Assembly (NCBI GenBank): GCA_033060915.1
Contig: CM065379.1
Span: forward strand, 29,687,318 to 29,751,317
Source: Euryodendron excelsum
Taxonomy: Eukaryota; Streptophyta; Magnoliopsida; Ericales; Pentaphylacaceae
DNA length: 64,000 bases
Reading direction: 5' to 3'
A model generated the notes under the pieces. It had not been told where the DNA came from. It searched no databases and worked only from the letters and a program-made list of their open reading frames with translations. The number at the start of each line of letters is the position of its first letter. The first letter of the stretch is position 1. Shown in pieces: positions 1 through 11,708 of this stretch. The position numbers were made by a program, and so were the translations under genes.

Positions 1-239
1 TGGAGTAGATTTACCGTCTCGAGGAATCAACTGTCTCGGGAGAGAGGTTGGAAAGAACAATGCGCCTAAGGGCATTTTGGTCATTTTGCCTCTATTTGGG
101 CCTGGCGGACCCGCAAAGCAATGGACAGACGGGATTTGGACTTGGAAAGTTGGTTTCGATTGGAATACGCCCACAATGACTTGAACACAAGTCTGGACGG
201 AGTGTAGACTGCTGAGCGGTCAAAAATGGGGTGCTTACA
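1..239 (-). repeat. Family A giant LTR, U3 terminal 239 bp (entering from outside the window)
   Basis: Matches the U3 ends of the LTRs that finish at 3794, 10383, 21859 and 50620, including the CTCGAG-containing minisatellite unit, the GGGCATTTTGGTCATTTTGC stretch and the terminus ...GGGGTGCTTACA. In sense orientation (minus) this is the LTR start TGTAAGCACCCC. Directly after it, sequence jumps to the U5 interior of another LTR, so this copy is inserted in a relative. The 5 bp after it (240-244, GAGTT) would be one target-site duplicate; the other lies outside the window. Confidence 0.88.
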
Positions 240-1959
240 GAGTTGAATTAGAAAAGTTTTAGATTTTGAGTTTTAAAATTTAGGAAATATTTTTATGTTC
301 AAGTTTTAGAAACTTAAGATTTAGGAAAGTAGAAGATTAGAAAAATTTTGAATTAGGAAAGATTTGGATTAGAAAGGGGTTGGATTTTGTTTCTAAAAGA
401 GAAGGTTTGATTTTGTTTCCAAAAACAAAAGATATGATCTAGTTTCCTAAATGGGAGATTGGATTTGGTGACCTAAAGGGAAGATTGGATTTGACACGGA
501 TTCGGAAAGAGAGGTTTTAGAAACCCTAGATTTGAGAAGACTATAGTTTTGACGTAGAAAATAAGTTTTGGAAATATGTAGTTTTGATATGAAAAGGAAG
601 ATTTTGGAAACCTAAGTTTTGAGGCAAAAAAATAAGGGATTGAAAATCATGTTTTTGGAAAGAAAACTAGGGTTTCCTAATTGTGAGTTTTAGGGCTTGA
701 CTTGGGCACTAAGAAAAGGGATTTTTGGAAAGTGAGTTTTTGGAAACGAAGATTTTGGAGGGAGATTCTAAAGAGGAGTTTTTAGGAAATATGTTTTGAA
801 AAGAACTTTAGGAAGGAAGTTTTTGGAAAGTAAAACTTTGAGAGAATTTTGGAAACAAGATTTTGGAAGAAGCATTTTGGGAAGAGTTTTTAGGAAAGTG
901 AATTTTGAGGAAAGTGTCTTTAGAAAGTGGATTTCGAAGAGAGCGTTTTGGAAAAGAGTTGAAAAGAGAGTTTTTGAAAAATAGATTTTTGGAGAGAGTT
1001 TTTAGAAAACAATTTCGGAAAGGAATTTAAAGAGAGTTTATGGAAAGCATGTTGGAAAAAAGACTTTTAGGAGGAGATTTTCGAGAAGAGATTTTGGAAT
1101 GTATATATAAAATATCTCACTTTGCTAAAGCGATTCTAACCATAAGAGGGCTAAAACCACTTTAGGATAGTGGTTTTGAAAATAACAAGATTTGAAAATA
1201 TCAACCATGAAAGTCACTTTAAATGTAACACTTTCCTAAAGCAATCCTAGCCATGGAAAGGTTAGAATCACCCTAGGATTGTGATTTTGAAAACAAGTTT
1301 TGAAAAAAGAGATTTTGATGCAATTTTGAAAACAATGTTAATGCAAGTTTTGAAAACGAGTTTGAAAATAATTTTTTTCGAAGAATGCAAGATAATGATA
1401 TGCACAATGCAAATTGAGGTCGTGAACATACAAGATTAAGGCTTCGCCACATAATCAAGGGAGTCGAACCCACGTGGTCTCTGGTTAGACTAAAAGAAAG
1501 CCCCCGACACGGTGGCCCTCCAATAGTCTAATCCTACACATGGACCGGGAATCCCCTTTTTTCAAGCATGCAAAGAAAGGGGAAAAGAAGATAGAGGATT
1601 AAAATAGAGACAACCCAAGTGGGTTAGGAGAGAGAAGAGAGGGGGGAAAGTGCAGAAACTTAAAGAGAAAGCCTACTATATGTCTTGTTTATTTTGCTTG
1701 GCTTTGCGCGCCTTGCTCTTCTTGCTTTTTCTTCGGTCTTCGCTTCAGTCTTCGAGAGCTTTGTCTTGGTCTTCGAGAGCTTCGAGTTGCAGCAATCCAA
1801 GTCTTCAATGGAGGGTTGGAGGCTAGGGTTTGTATATGATGGCTAGGGTTTGGAAAACCAAGAGAAGCTAGGGTTTTGGGAAGCTACAAGCTCTGTATAT
1901 CGAATATTAGGGTTTTTAGACTGAGTTTGCAGACCCCTTTCACGCTAGACAAGGCTCTG

Positions 1960-2042
1960 TATTTATAGAGATGAGATAGACCTAGCACCTGTTATAGTGG
2001 CGCCAGGGCAAAATTCCTCTTGGCGCCACTGCTAGAGGCGCC
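1960..2042 (-). promoter_or_regulatory. LTR core promoter with three GGCGCC palindromes (copy 240-3794)
   Basis: On the minus strand, GGCGCC at 2042-2037, 2027-2022 and 2004-1999 lies just upstream of TATAAATA (1967-1960). Two sites read TTGGCGCC on one strand, fitting the E2F consensus TTSSCGSS. The same arrangement recurs in the other family A LTRs. Promoter function is inferred, not shown. Confidence 0.55.
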
Positions 2043-2127
2043 AACCAGTTAGGAAAGTATTTAGGTCGGCAAGCAACGTTTCTTTGACTAGATTTGGGCA
2101 CCTGTACTAGTGACTACCATGCAATTT

Positions 2128-2469
2128 TTAGCCTGGCTTCACTAGGAGTGACTCTGAAAAGTTTGGGAATGATTTAAGGGACCGGGATTGGCCCGGAAGG
2201 CCAAGAAAAGGGTAAGAACACTTAGAACAATTTTCCAAAGGTATTGGACTTGAAAAATGAAGATAGGATGTGTCGGAAGGATTAACCAGACCATTAGGGG
2301 CAAAACGGTCAATCGGGTCGAAAAGATGCCAAGACGGACCCAGAATGTCCTGGAAAAATACTTGAGATATGGAAACATTATTTAGAATATTCCCAAAGGT
2401 TGCCGATTTGATACCCAGAGCCAGTGTGGTCGAAAAAGGCGACCGGCCCCCTAGGGGCAAAACGGTCAT
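2128..2469 (-). other. U3-embedded open frame of 113 codons (copy 1 of 4)
   Basis: A stop-free frame in LTR sense orientation begins MTVLPLGGRSPF and ends SLLVKPG. Frames of exactly the same length occur at the same LTR position at 8552-8893 (minus), 20471-20812 (minus) and 57514-57855 (plus). No known domain is recognised. Comparison of the copies shows near-neutral substitution, so coding is doubtful. Confidence 0.2.
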
Positions 2470-3794
2470 TTTGCACCGGGTTTGCCTGAATTGACTCGGA
2501 ATGATTTGGAAAGATAAAGAAAGGTTGAGAATACTGTAGGAGGCATTCTCAGGAAGTTACCAGTTTGATACCCAGGGCCGGTGTGGTTCCCGGGGCGTTC
2601 GGACTCCCAGGGGCAAAATGGTCATCTTGACCGAAAAATCTTAGAATTAACCCAAAAAGGACTAAAGGCCACCTAATCATGCTCGATCATCTCTAGGATG
2701 ATCTAGAAGGGTGGACTTATCATTCTGAGGGCTTAGGTGTGCTATCAAGAAACGTGCCAGAAAAAAGCCCTAGGCACAGTTTGGTCATTTTTCACCAAAA
2801 TGGGCTAGCAGGCACTGGTGTTGACTTGGGTTTTGAGTGTTTCTGCCACTCTGACGATGGTCTCGTAATACAGGGGTTTGTTGGCAATTCCCTATATTGA
2901 CCTGTTTGCTAGTATTTCCACTACTCTGATAATTGCAATGTTTGCGAGTATTTCTGCTACTCTGACGGTTCGCGATCATTCCCGAGACTGCCTGATCTCG
3001 AGAAGCTGCTAAAGGGACTTTGCACTTGAGAAGTCAACTTTCTCAGAAGGCGTGCCTAAAACGAATATTTCTACATATGCGGGCTAGCAGGCGCCAAAGG
3101 TGGACCGTTCTACCATCTAAGGGAATTGGGGTCTCGTCCCGGTCAACAGGTTTAAAAGGACTTACCGTTCCCAAGAGATTTTCTTAGGAAAATGTGCCAG
3201 ATTGGATAGAATTACCGTCTCGAGGAATCAACTGTCTCGAGAGAGGGATTGGAATTGGAATTGGAAAGGGGACTTACCGTCTTTGGAAAGACGTGTCTGA
3301 TTTAGATTTGGAAAGGGGACTTACCGTCTTCGAAAAGACGTGCCTGATAGGATTGGAAAGGGGACTTACCATCTCCAAAAAGACGTGCCTGATTTGAAAT
3401 TAGAAAAGGAACTTACCGTCTCCGAAAAGACGTGCCTAATTTAGGATTGGAAAGGGGACTTACTGTCTTCGGAAAGACGCGTCTGATTTGAAATATGGAA
3501 AAGGGAGTTACCATCTTCGGAAAGATGCGCCTGGTTCGGAAAGATGCGCCTGGTTTGGAAAGGGGACTTACAGTCTTCGGAAAGACGTGCCTGGTTTGAA
3601 ATTGGAAAAGAACAATGCCCCTAAGGGCATTTTGGTCATTTTGCCTCTGTTTGGGCCTAGCGGGGCCCGCAAAGCGATGAATAGACAGGATTAGACTTAG
3701 AGAGTTGATTTCAATTGGAATACGTCCATATTAACATAAGTACAAGTCTGGACGGACCGTAGACTGCTGAGTGGTCAAAAATGGGGTGCTTACA

Positions 3795-5017
3795 GCTACA
3801 CCTCTTTTTCTGTCTTTACTTGTCAAAGACAGAAAATAATAAAGTAAGAGTCCCATATTGACCGCAAGGCAGTCGGAGGGACGGACTTTGGGAATTTTTT
3901 GACAACGGGGGTTCGAAAATGAATATTGGGCCCAAAAGGCCTTCGAAACCGAGTTTTGGTGGGAAAAAGGGCAAAGCTGCCCAGAATTGGCAACTAGCAC
4001 CACTAGGAGTGGCGCCTTTGGCAGAGAAGGCTTGGTGCCTCTGCTAATGGCGCCTTTGCTAGTGGTGCCAAGCTTAGGAACAAAACTAGAAAATTTTCTA
4101 GTTCGAACACTTGCGGTATTTGAGTGAGTTTTCGCAAATTCGAGAGACATTGCGAGGAAACTAACTTGGAAATTGAAGGAGCACCATTTGGAGACCACGG
4201 ATGATTACCAGAAGGAGCCCACATTGCCGGAAAAGTCGTCAGAAGAGAAGATTTCGTCGGAGTACTCTAAAAAGCGAGTTTTCAAATTTTTGTGGATTTT
4301 GATGTGTAGAATTTCGTTGGAACCATGTGAATAGTAAATTTTGATGTTTTGAACATTATGGTGATGTTTTTTTTGCATTTTGGTGCTTGTTTGATTGAAT
4401 TTGAATGATTTTACGTGATTATGTGAAGAGGGTTTTCTGCAGGAATTAGGGATTTGTTCCTACAGGCTTGGGCATTGCGTTTTGGCTAGATTTTTGTGCA
4501 TTGTACCTTAGAAAAATGTGTTTAACAACCGTGTGAAGTTTCGTGATTTTTTGAAAACTTGGTGAATTTTTTATTTTTGAAAAATAGAAAAATATTTAGA
4601 AAATTAAGAAAATTAAGAAAACTTGAGAGATTGATGAAATTTTTAGAGTTTGAAATTTGAAAAAATATTGGAACATTTTAGAAAACATTTGAGGTAATTT
4701 TGAGAAATTTTTAGGACAACTTGGAAAACCATTGATTTATTGGAAGAATAAAACATATATTTTGAAAATTTTGAAAAATTGACAAGTGTACACGGGTGCT
4801 GATGTTATATGATTGTAGCGTTGTGAAGTGCACGTTTTGTGTTTTGCGTTGATTTCATGGGTGTTGTAGGGACCATTTTTAAACGAGACTCTGTCGAAAT
4901 TTTTAGAAATTAGGGAAAGAGTTAGCAAAGGTTTTAGAAATAAGATCTTTTTGAAAGAAAAAGACAGAAAACCCTTGAGATTTGATTTGAAGTTGGAAAA
5001 TCAAAAGGTGTATGTAG
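3795..5017. other. Unassigned repeat-like DNA between two LTRs; no gene
   Basis: No convincing coding region. It holds a hairpin (CTGTCTTT ... AAAGACAG near 3810-3832) and, at about 3990-4070, a group of GGCGCC/GGTGCC motifs resembling those upstream of the family A TATA box, which suggests a fragment of a distantly related LTR. From about 4300 it is T- and G-rich with A-runs. It contains neither the primer-binding site nor the terminal sequences that would make it the internal part of a family A element. Confidence 0.5.
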
Positions 5018-8000
5018 TGTCGCGCCCAGATTTTTCACACTCGAGGAATACTCACCCAAGCGGGAAAAATGCTGTACTCTCTCGTTAGAACTTACCCTCC
5101 TAGAAGAATGAGTGCGACTAGGTTTGAATTGAAAATTTGGTTTGAATAAAGGGCTTTTGAAAAATATTCGGAGTCGCCACCTAACTTGATTAAGGTGAGT
5201 TAGGTCACCTAAAAACTAAGAGTTAGGTCACCTAAAAACTAAGCATAGTCCGAAGACTACACTTAGGGTTTTTGGAAAATCGATTTTGAAAATATCTCCT
5301 CAAGAGAGGGTTTTTAGGAAAACAGATTGTTTGGCAACCTTTGGAAAATATTTAGCCCTTTTTAGAAAAATAACTCCTTTTTGGTCTTTGAAATCAGTGA
5401 TCCTAAGTTCGGAGGTTGGTTACGTGTAGGGAAGACCCACTAAGCTATCACCCTACCCCGCCCTTTCGGTACCTACATGTCAATCTACTCTAGATTCACC
5501 TATGAGAGTCTTTAATTAACTAATGGTTCAACCCTATTCACTTTTAGAAAAACAATGTTTAAAAAAAGAAACTAACATGATGCATGATATGCAAGTGCAA
5601 CAGAAGAGAATTGAAAAATAGATTTGGAAAAAGATTGATTTGAAATTAATTTGATTTGAAAATAGATTTGAAGAGATGGAATTAAAATTGGAAAGTATGA
5701 AAATTTAAAAATAGAAATTTGAAATTGGAAGTTTGAAAGTAGATTGGAATTTGAGATTTGAAAAGATTTTGAAAACTGCACCCATGAGGATGGAATTGAA
5801 AGTTTGAAAAGTATTGTGACCGCACCTATGAAGGTTGCCTACGTATCCCTTTGGGGGAATCAGGTTAGTCGTAGTTCGGACTGGAGTCCGATTGAAAAGA
5901 GATTGACTTGAAGAGAGAGATTGGATTGGAAGAAAGAGATTGAATTGAAAATTGGATTTGATTTGAGATTAGAAAAGGAGATTGGAAATTAAAATTTTGG
6001 AAAAGATTGGACTTTGATTTGAAAAGATAGATTTGGACTTGTTTTGGAAAAGAGAAGATTTAAGAAAACCTAGACTTAGGAAAGAGAAGAGACCTAGGAA
6101 AGATTTGACTTGGCTTGGAAGATTTGGAAAGATTGGATTTTAGGAGATGTTCGAATTAGGAAAGGTCTGATTTAGGAAAGTTTCGAATTAAGAAAGTTTC
6201 ATTTTTGGAAAGTTTTGGTTTAGGAAATGTTTGAACTAAGAAAGGTTCGAATTAAGGGAATTTTGAATTAGGAAAAGTTTGAATTAAGAAATTTTTGAGT
6301 TTAGAAAAGTCCTAGATTTAAAAAGATTTTGAAGTTTTGGAAAGTTTAGAATTTGGAAAGATTTAGGAGTTTGAACTTTAGAAAGTTTAAAATTAGAAAG
6401 TTTTAGGGTTTTAAGAAATCTTGAGATTAGGAAAGGTTTGAGTTTAGAAAAAGTTTGAAAACTTAGGTTTAAGAAGTTAAGATTTGAAAAGATGGTAGAA
6501 TTAGGAAAGGGTTGAATTAGGAAAGATTTGAAAATCGAGTTTTAAAACTTAGGAAAGATTTTTATGTTCAAGTTTAGGAAACTTAAGATTTAGGAAAACG
6601 GAAGTTTAGGAAGGATTTGAATTAAGAAAGAGTTGGATTTTGAAATTTAAAGAAAGATTTAAAATTTAGGTTTAGGAAACTTATGGTTTAGGAAGGAATA
6701 GAATTAAGAAAGGTTTGGATTAGGAAGGGATTGGATTTGGTTTCTAAAAGTTAAAGGTTGGATTTTGTTTCAAAAAACGGAGGACAGGATCTAGTTTCCT
6801 AAACGGAGAGATTTGATTCGATTTCCTAAAGGGAAGATAAGATTTAGCAAGGATATGGAAAGGGAGACTCTAAAAACCCTAGGCTTGAAAAATTATAGTT
6901 TTGACGTAGAAAAGTGGTTTTGGAAACATGAATAGTTTGGATGTGAAAACAAGAGATTTTGGAAACCTAGATTTGGGGCAAAGTTTGAAAATCATGTTTT
7001 TGGAAAGAAAATTAGGGTTTCCTAATTGTGGGCTCTAAGGCTCGATTTGGGCTCTAAAGAAAGGGATTTTTAGAAAATGCGTTTTTGGAAGTGAAGGTTT
7101 TCTAGAAGGGAATCCTAGGGAGGAACTTTTGGAAAGAGGGAGTTTTTTGGAAAAAGATTTTAAAGAGAAGGAGTTTTGGAAAGTGCATTTTTAGAAACGT
7201 AAATTTTGGAAAGAAGATCCTAGAGGAGAGTTTTTAAAAGAAAAATTTTGGGAAGAGAGTTTTTGGAAAGAGTTGCGGGGAATGTTTTTAGAAAGTGGAT
7301 TTTGAGGAGAGGATTTTGGAGAGGAGTTGAAAAAGAGAGTTTTGAAAAATAGATTTTGGAAGGGAGTTTTTAAAAACAATTTTGAAGAGGAAAGTTTTAG
7401 GAAAGTATGTTGAAAAAGAGATTTTTAGGAAGAGATTTTTGAAGAGAGCTTTTAGAAGGTGTAAAAACATCTCACTTTCCTAAAGAAATTCTAACTATAG
7501 GAAGGCTAGAACCACTTTAGGAAAGCGGTTTTAAAAATAATAAAGTTCGAAAATATAGACCATAAAAAGTCACTTTTAATGTAACACTTTTCTAAAGCAA
7601 TCCTAGCCATGGAAAGGCTAGAATCACCCTAGAATGTGGTTTTGAAAACATGTATTTGAAAAAGAGCTTTTGATGCAATTTTGAAAACAAGTTTGAAAAT
7701 GTTTTGAAAAACAACTTTGAAAACGGTTTTTGGAAGATGCAAGACTATAATATGCAGAATGCAATTTGGGGTCATGAACATACAAGGCTAAGGCTTCATC
7801 ACATAATCAAGGGGGCCGGACCCACGTGGTCTTTGGTTAGACTAGAAGAAAGCCCCCGACACGGTGACTCTCCAATAGTCCAATCCTACACATGGACCGG
7901 GAGTCCCCTTGTTTCAAGCATGCAAAGAAAGGGCAGGAAAGAGATGGGGGATTAAAATAGAGAAAACCCAAATGGGTTGGAGAGAGAAGAGAGAGGGGGG

Positions 8001-8353
8001 AAGTGCAGAAAATTATATAGGGAGCCTACCTTGTATCTAGTTTATTTTGCGCGCCGTGCGGTCTTCGGTCTTTGGTCTTCGGTCTTTGTCTTAATCTTCA
8101 CCTTCATTCTTTAGGAGTTGTTTTCAAGCTTTGGATGGCAGCTCTTCAAGTCCTCAAAGGATGGTTGAAGGCTAGTGCATGAGTGTATGGGGGAGTGTAT
8201 AAGTGTATAGGAGGCTAGGGTTTGTGTATGGTGGCTAGGGTTTGAGAAAACCTAGAGAGGCTAGGGTTTTCGGAGGTGCTCGAGCTATGTATATCAAAAT
8301 ATAGGATTCTTAGGTTAAGTTTGCAGACCCTTTTCACGTTGAATGAGGCTCTG

Positions 8354-8466
8354 TATTTATAGAGGTTGGACAAAACTGGCACCTGTTGCAGTGGCGCCAG
8401 GCCAAATTCTACACTTCCTAGTGGTGCCAGGCCATTTTTTGGCTTGGCGCCACTACTAATGGCGCC
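8354..8466 (-). promoter_or_regulatory. LTR core promoter with GGCGCC palindromes (left LTR)
   Basis: Minus-strand TATAAATA at 8361-8354; upstream of it GGCGCC at 8393-8398, 8446-8451 (in a TTGGCGCC context) and 8461-8466. This copy is in the subfamily with expanded U3 minisatellites. Inferred promoter. Confidence 0.55.
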
Positions 8467-8551
8467 AGCCAATTAGGAAAGATTTAAGGTCGGCAAGCAA
8501 AATATCTTTGACTAGATTTGGGCGCCTGTACTAGTAACTACCATGCAATTT

Positions 8552-8893
8552 TTAGCCTGACTTCACTAGGAGTGACTCCGAAAAGTCTAGGAATGATTTG
8601 AAGGAGCCGGGAATGACCCGAAAGGCCGGAAAGGAGCAAGAACACTTAAAATAGTGTCCTGGAGGTATTTGACTTGGAAAGTGAGGATAAGGTAGGTCGG
8701 AAAGGTTGACCGGGCCTTTAGGGGCAAAACGGTCAATCGGATCGGAAAACTGCCGGGGCGAACCCGGATTGTCTCGAAAAAAGACTTGGGATCTGGAAAC
8801 ATTATTTAGAATGTTCCCAGAGGTTGCCGGTTTGATTCTCAGAGCCGGCGTGGTCGGAAAAGGAGACCGGCCCACTAGGGGCAAAACGGTCAT
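8552..8893 (-). other. U3-embedded open frame of 113 codons (copy 2 of 4)
   Basis: Same length and position as 57514-57855. Codon comparison with that copy gives about 10 synonymous differences and about 19 changed amino acids, close to neutral expectation. No known domain. Confidence 0.2.
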
Positions 8894-9295
8894 TTTGTAC
8901 CGGGTTTGTCGGAACTGACTCAGAATGATCCGAAAAGGTAAGGGGAGGTTGAGAACACTATAAAAAGTATTCTCAGGTCATTATCGGTTTGATACCCAGA
9001 GCCAGTGTGGTCAAAGAAGGAGACCGGCCCTCTAGGGGCAAAATGGTCATTTTGTACTGGGTTGGCCGGAACTGACTCGGAATGATCCGGAAAGGTAAAG
9101 GAAGGTTGAGAACACTATAAAAAGTATTCTCGGGACATTACCGATTTGATACCCAGAGCCGGTGTGGTTCCCGGGGCATTCGGATGCTCAGGGGCAAAAT
9201 GGTCATCTTAACCAGAAAGTCTCGGAAAAGGTCCTAAGGGTAGTCTGGTCATTTTTCACCGAAGTGAGCTAACAGACACGGGTGTTGACCTAGGC

Positions 9296-10165
9296 TTTGA
9301 GTGTCTCCGCCACTCTAACGGTGTGAGTATTTTTGCTACTCGGACGGGGTTGATGATTTGTGAGTATTTCCGCTACTCAGACGGGGTTGAGTATTTCCGC
9401 TACTCGAACGAGGTTGATGATTTAGGAGTATTTCCGCTACTCGGACGGGGTTGAGTATTTTCGCTACTCTAACGGCTTTGTGAGTATTTCCGCTACTCTA
9501 ATGGTTTTGTGAGTAGTTTTGCTACTCAGACCATCTCGAGGAATAAACTGTCTCGAGAGAGGGATTGGAAAGGGGTCTTACCGTCTCCGAAGAGACATGC
9601 CTGGATTGAAACCGTCTCAAGGAATAAACTGTCTCGAGAATGGGATTGGAAAGGGGTCTTACCGTCTCCGAAGAGACGTGCCTGGATTGTGAGTGTTTCC
9701 GCCACTCTAACGGTTTTGTGAGTACTTCCGCTACTCCAACGGTTTTGTGAGTGCTTCTGCCACTCTAACGGTTTTGTGAGTAGTTTTGCTACTCGGACCG
9801 TCTCGAGGAATAAATTGTCTCGAGAGAGGGATTGGAAAGGGGTCTTACCGTCTCCGAAGAGACGTGCTTGGGTTGGAACCGTCTCGAGGAATAAACTGTC
9901 TCGAGAGTGGGATTGGAAAGGGGTCTTACCGTCTCCGAAGAGACGTGCCTGGGTTGGAACCGTCTCGAGGAATAAACTGTCTCAAGAGTGGGATTGGAAA
10001 GGGGTCTTACCGTCTCTGAAGAGACGTGCCTGGATTGTGAGTGTTTCCACCACTCTAACGGTTTTGTGAGTACTTCCGCTACTCTAACGGTTTTGTGAGT
10101 GTTTCCGCCACTCTAACGGTTTTGTGAGTAGTTTTGCTACTCGGACCGTCTCGAGGAATAAACTG
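9296..10165. repeat. U3 minisatellites: about 26 bp CTACTC units and about 75 bp CTCGAG units
   Basis: Two interleaved unit types. The short unit reads like GAGTATTTCCGCTACTC plus a GACGG or AACGG linker, repeated many times at 9296-9530 and again between the long units. The long unit starts ACCGTCTCGAGGAATAAACT, continues with a second CTCGAG and GGATTGGAAAGGGGTCTTAC, and ends near GAAGAGACGTGCCTGG; two copies lie at about 9531-9690 and three at 9790-10035. The solo LTR at 56376-61535 has a related array; 240-3794 and 16850-21859 do not have the expanded short-unit array. Confidence 0.85.
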
Positions 10166-10369
10166 TCTCAAGAGAGAGACTGAAATTGGAATAAGAAAGG
10201 ACAATGCCCCTAAGGGTATTTTGGTCATTTTGCCTCTATTTGGGCTTGACAGGCCTGCGAAGCGATGGAAAGACGGAATTTGGACCTAGAGGATTGGTTT
10301 CGATTGGAATATGCCCAAAATGACTTGAAAACAAGTCTGGACGGAGTGTAGACTGCCGAGCGGTCAAAA

Positions 10370-11302
10370 ATGGGGTGTTTACACTTCCTTCGGTCGATGC
10401 GGGTCTTGACTTCTTCCTGTTGGGGTAGCATAACTAGTTTCTGGCCTTTTCTCGTCTGGTGGAGCTACGAGTACCATCCTGTTTGTCGCCCTGTAGTTGT
10501 TGAGAATGACCTCTATCGTCATGCTTTGAGGTGGGCTTGTGACCGGGTAGCCCAGTAATCGGAGATTACTGATTTTATGACGCTCCGGGCTAACCTGGAG
10601 CTGATTGAGGCAAGGGATGTGACCTGGCGGCCCTTCATTGGATTAGTTCATTATGAGACAGTCTGGTACTTGGTCCCGTTGTCCCTGTCAAGAGCTACTT
10701 TTCTCAGTGATGACATTTGGGAGTCCTATCTCGAAGAGCGACATTGGCAGCAGTTTCATGAGGAGTTCCGATCAGTAGGAGCTCCGCCGGAGTATATGTT
10801 TGGAGCCTTGGTGGCAGGAGTGTCTATCCCCTATCAAGAGCATCAGCCGGATGCCGAGTTATTGCTTCTTCCGAATACAGATTATGTTGCGCACTTTGGG
10901 GCTCATTCAGTCGGTGCCTTCACCTGGTTTGAGGTAGTAGTCGGCAGGTACGTTGTTGGCCAAGAGATGGTTGACTTGTGGCATCGAGCCGGAAGATATG
11001 TGCCCCAGGCCAAGTTTACTGCTGTGAGGGACCAGAGGGATCAATACCAGATGGAGCGAGATCAGTACCAGGCTGAGGTAGCTTCCCTGACGGCTCGATT
11101 ATCTCAGATGGGCGGTGGCGGGGTATGTTGTTCTTTCTCTGCTTCTTCTGTTCATTTTGCTGCTGTCTAGTTCTTTTTTTATCTGTGGCTGATTTTGCTT
11201 CTGTCATCTCTGTAGAATGCTGGTGCTTTGAGTAGCTATCCGCCTCCTTTAATGCCGGGCTTTGGGGATTTCGATCCAGATGACATTGACTTTGACCTGT
11301 GA
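10370..11302 (+). pseudogene. Antisense ORF of the giant-LTR element; plant mobile domain-like, one intron
   Basis: Lies opposite to gag. One frame runs from an ATG inside the LTR end (10370) to 11122 and is interrupted once, by TAA at 10556-10558. A phase-0 GT-AG intron (11123-11215, 93 nt) then leads to a 28-codon exon (11216-11302) that ends in an acidic tail, DFDPDDIDFDL. Visible features: VTWRPFIGLVHYETVWYLVP, a segment with WESYLEERHWQQFHEEF, and a C-terminal heptad-like stretch rich in RDQ and YQ (coiled coil). The WRPF ... VPLS layout resembles plant mobile domain (PMD) proteins, which Gypsy elements are known to carry; this is a tentative assignment. Extra ORFs antisense to gag-pol next to the 3' LTR are known in Tat-lineage elements. 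The N-terminal part of a full PMD is missing. Confidence 0.55.
10384..10391 (-). other. Possible polypurine tract next to the sense 3' LTR
   Basis: On minus, GAAGGAAG directly abuts the LTR start TGTAAACACC. It is short and weak for a polypurine tract, but in the right place. Confidence 0.35.
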
Positions 11303-11676
11303 CAGATGCCCCTTGTGGAGGTTTCGATCTTCTTTTGCCCTTATTCCTGAGATGTATTTATGTTAGACAGTTTTATTTTGATAGTTTTGTACAAAAATGG
11401 ATATTTATGGTATTTAGATGCATAGATTGACAAAGACATTTATGATCTTTTTAGCTAAGTATATGATCATATGCATGTGATGGATGATGATGTTATGTAT
11501 CTATTATATGAGTTGATGTTGGTGACTTCTATTTTTACAAGGAGTTATATCCTATGTGTGCAAAACCCATGCTGATTTTTTTTCAAACGTATGCACATGT
11601 TAGAAATACATTAATAGAATGACACAGGGTGCTGTTAAACTTGTAGTCTTTGGAATGGTAACTTCTTCCTTTTCGT

Positions 11677-11708
<32 letters not shown>

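Larger units (their letters stand above)
240..3794 (-). mobile_element. Family A giant LTR, truncated copy (subfamily A2)
   Basis: Begins abruptly inside the U5 low-complexity region, at a point matching about 18517 in the LTR at 16850-21859, because another family A LTR (1-239) is inserted there. The rest is collinear with 18517-21859: purine-rich repeats (plus strand) to about 1400, AATAAA on minus near 1690, TATA box at 1960-1967, GGCGCC palindromes at 1999-2042, then U3 repeats up to the TTACA end. Flank after the end is GCTAC. It shares the single-copy U3 arrangement with 16850-21859 and lacks the expanded CTACTC arrays of 5018-10383. Confidence 0.88.
5018..10383 (-). repeat. Left LTR, 5366 bp (3' LTR in sense orientation; subfamily A1)
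   Basis: Starts TGTCGCGCCCAG and ends GGGGTGTTTACA on plus, so TG...CA on both strands. Plus-strand order: conserved 500 bp terminal block, purine-rich low-complexity region (about 5570-7750), AATAAA on minus near 8040, TATA box and GGCGCC cluster (8354-8466), a U3 block with two or three copies of a unit containing GGGGCAAAACGGTCATTTTG, then CTACTC and CTCGAG minisatellites (about 9296-10165). Its first 105 bp differ from the LTR at 56376-61535 at 4 sites but from its partner at 16850 at 10 sites. Confidence 0.92.

Noticed and set aside
3795..5017. Internal region of an element between the LTRs ending at 3794 and starting at 5018
   Set aside because: No primer-binding site adjoins 5018 and no clean polypurine tract adjoins 3794; the LTRs also belong to different subfamilies.
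7191..7470. Phe/Ser/Lys-rich open frames in the low-complexity LTR regions (also 5572-5781, 17320-17604, 19046-19231, 60775-61058)
   Set aside because: They follow from base composition of the pyrimidine-rich U5 repeats, appear in more than one overlapping frame and match no domain.
9296..9530. Regular short repeats with spacers resembling a CRISPR array
   Set aside because: The spacers are too short and repeat themselves, the array is a U3 minisatellite present in other LTR copies, and the genome is eukaryotic.
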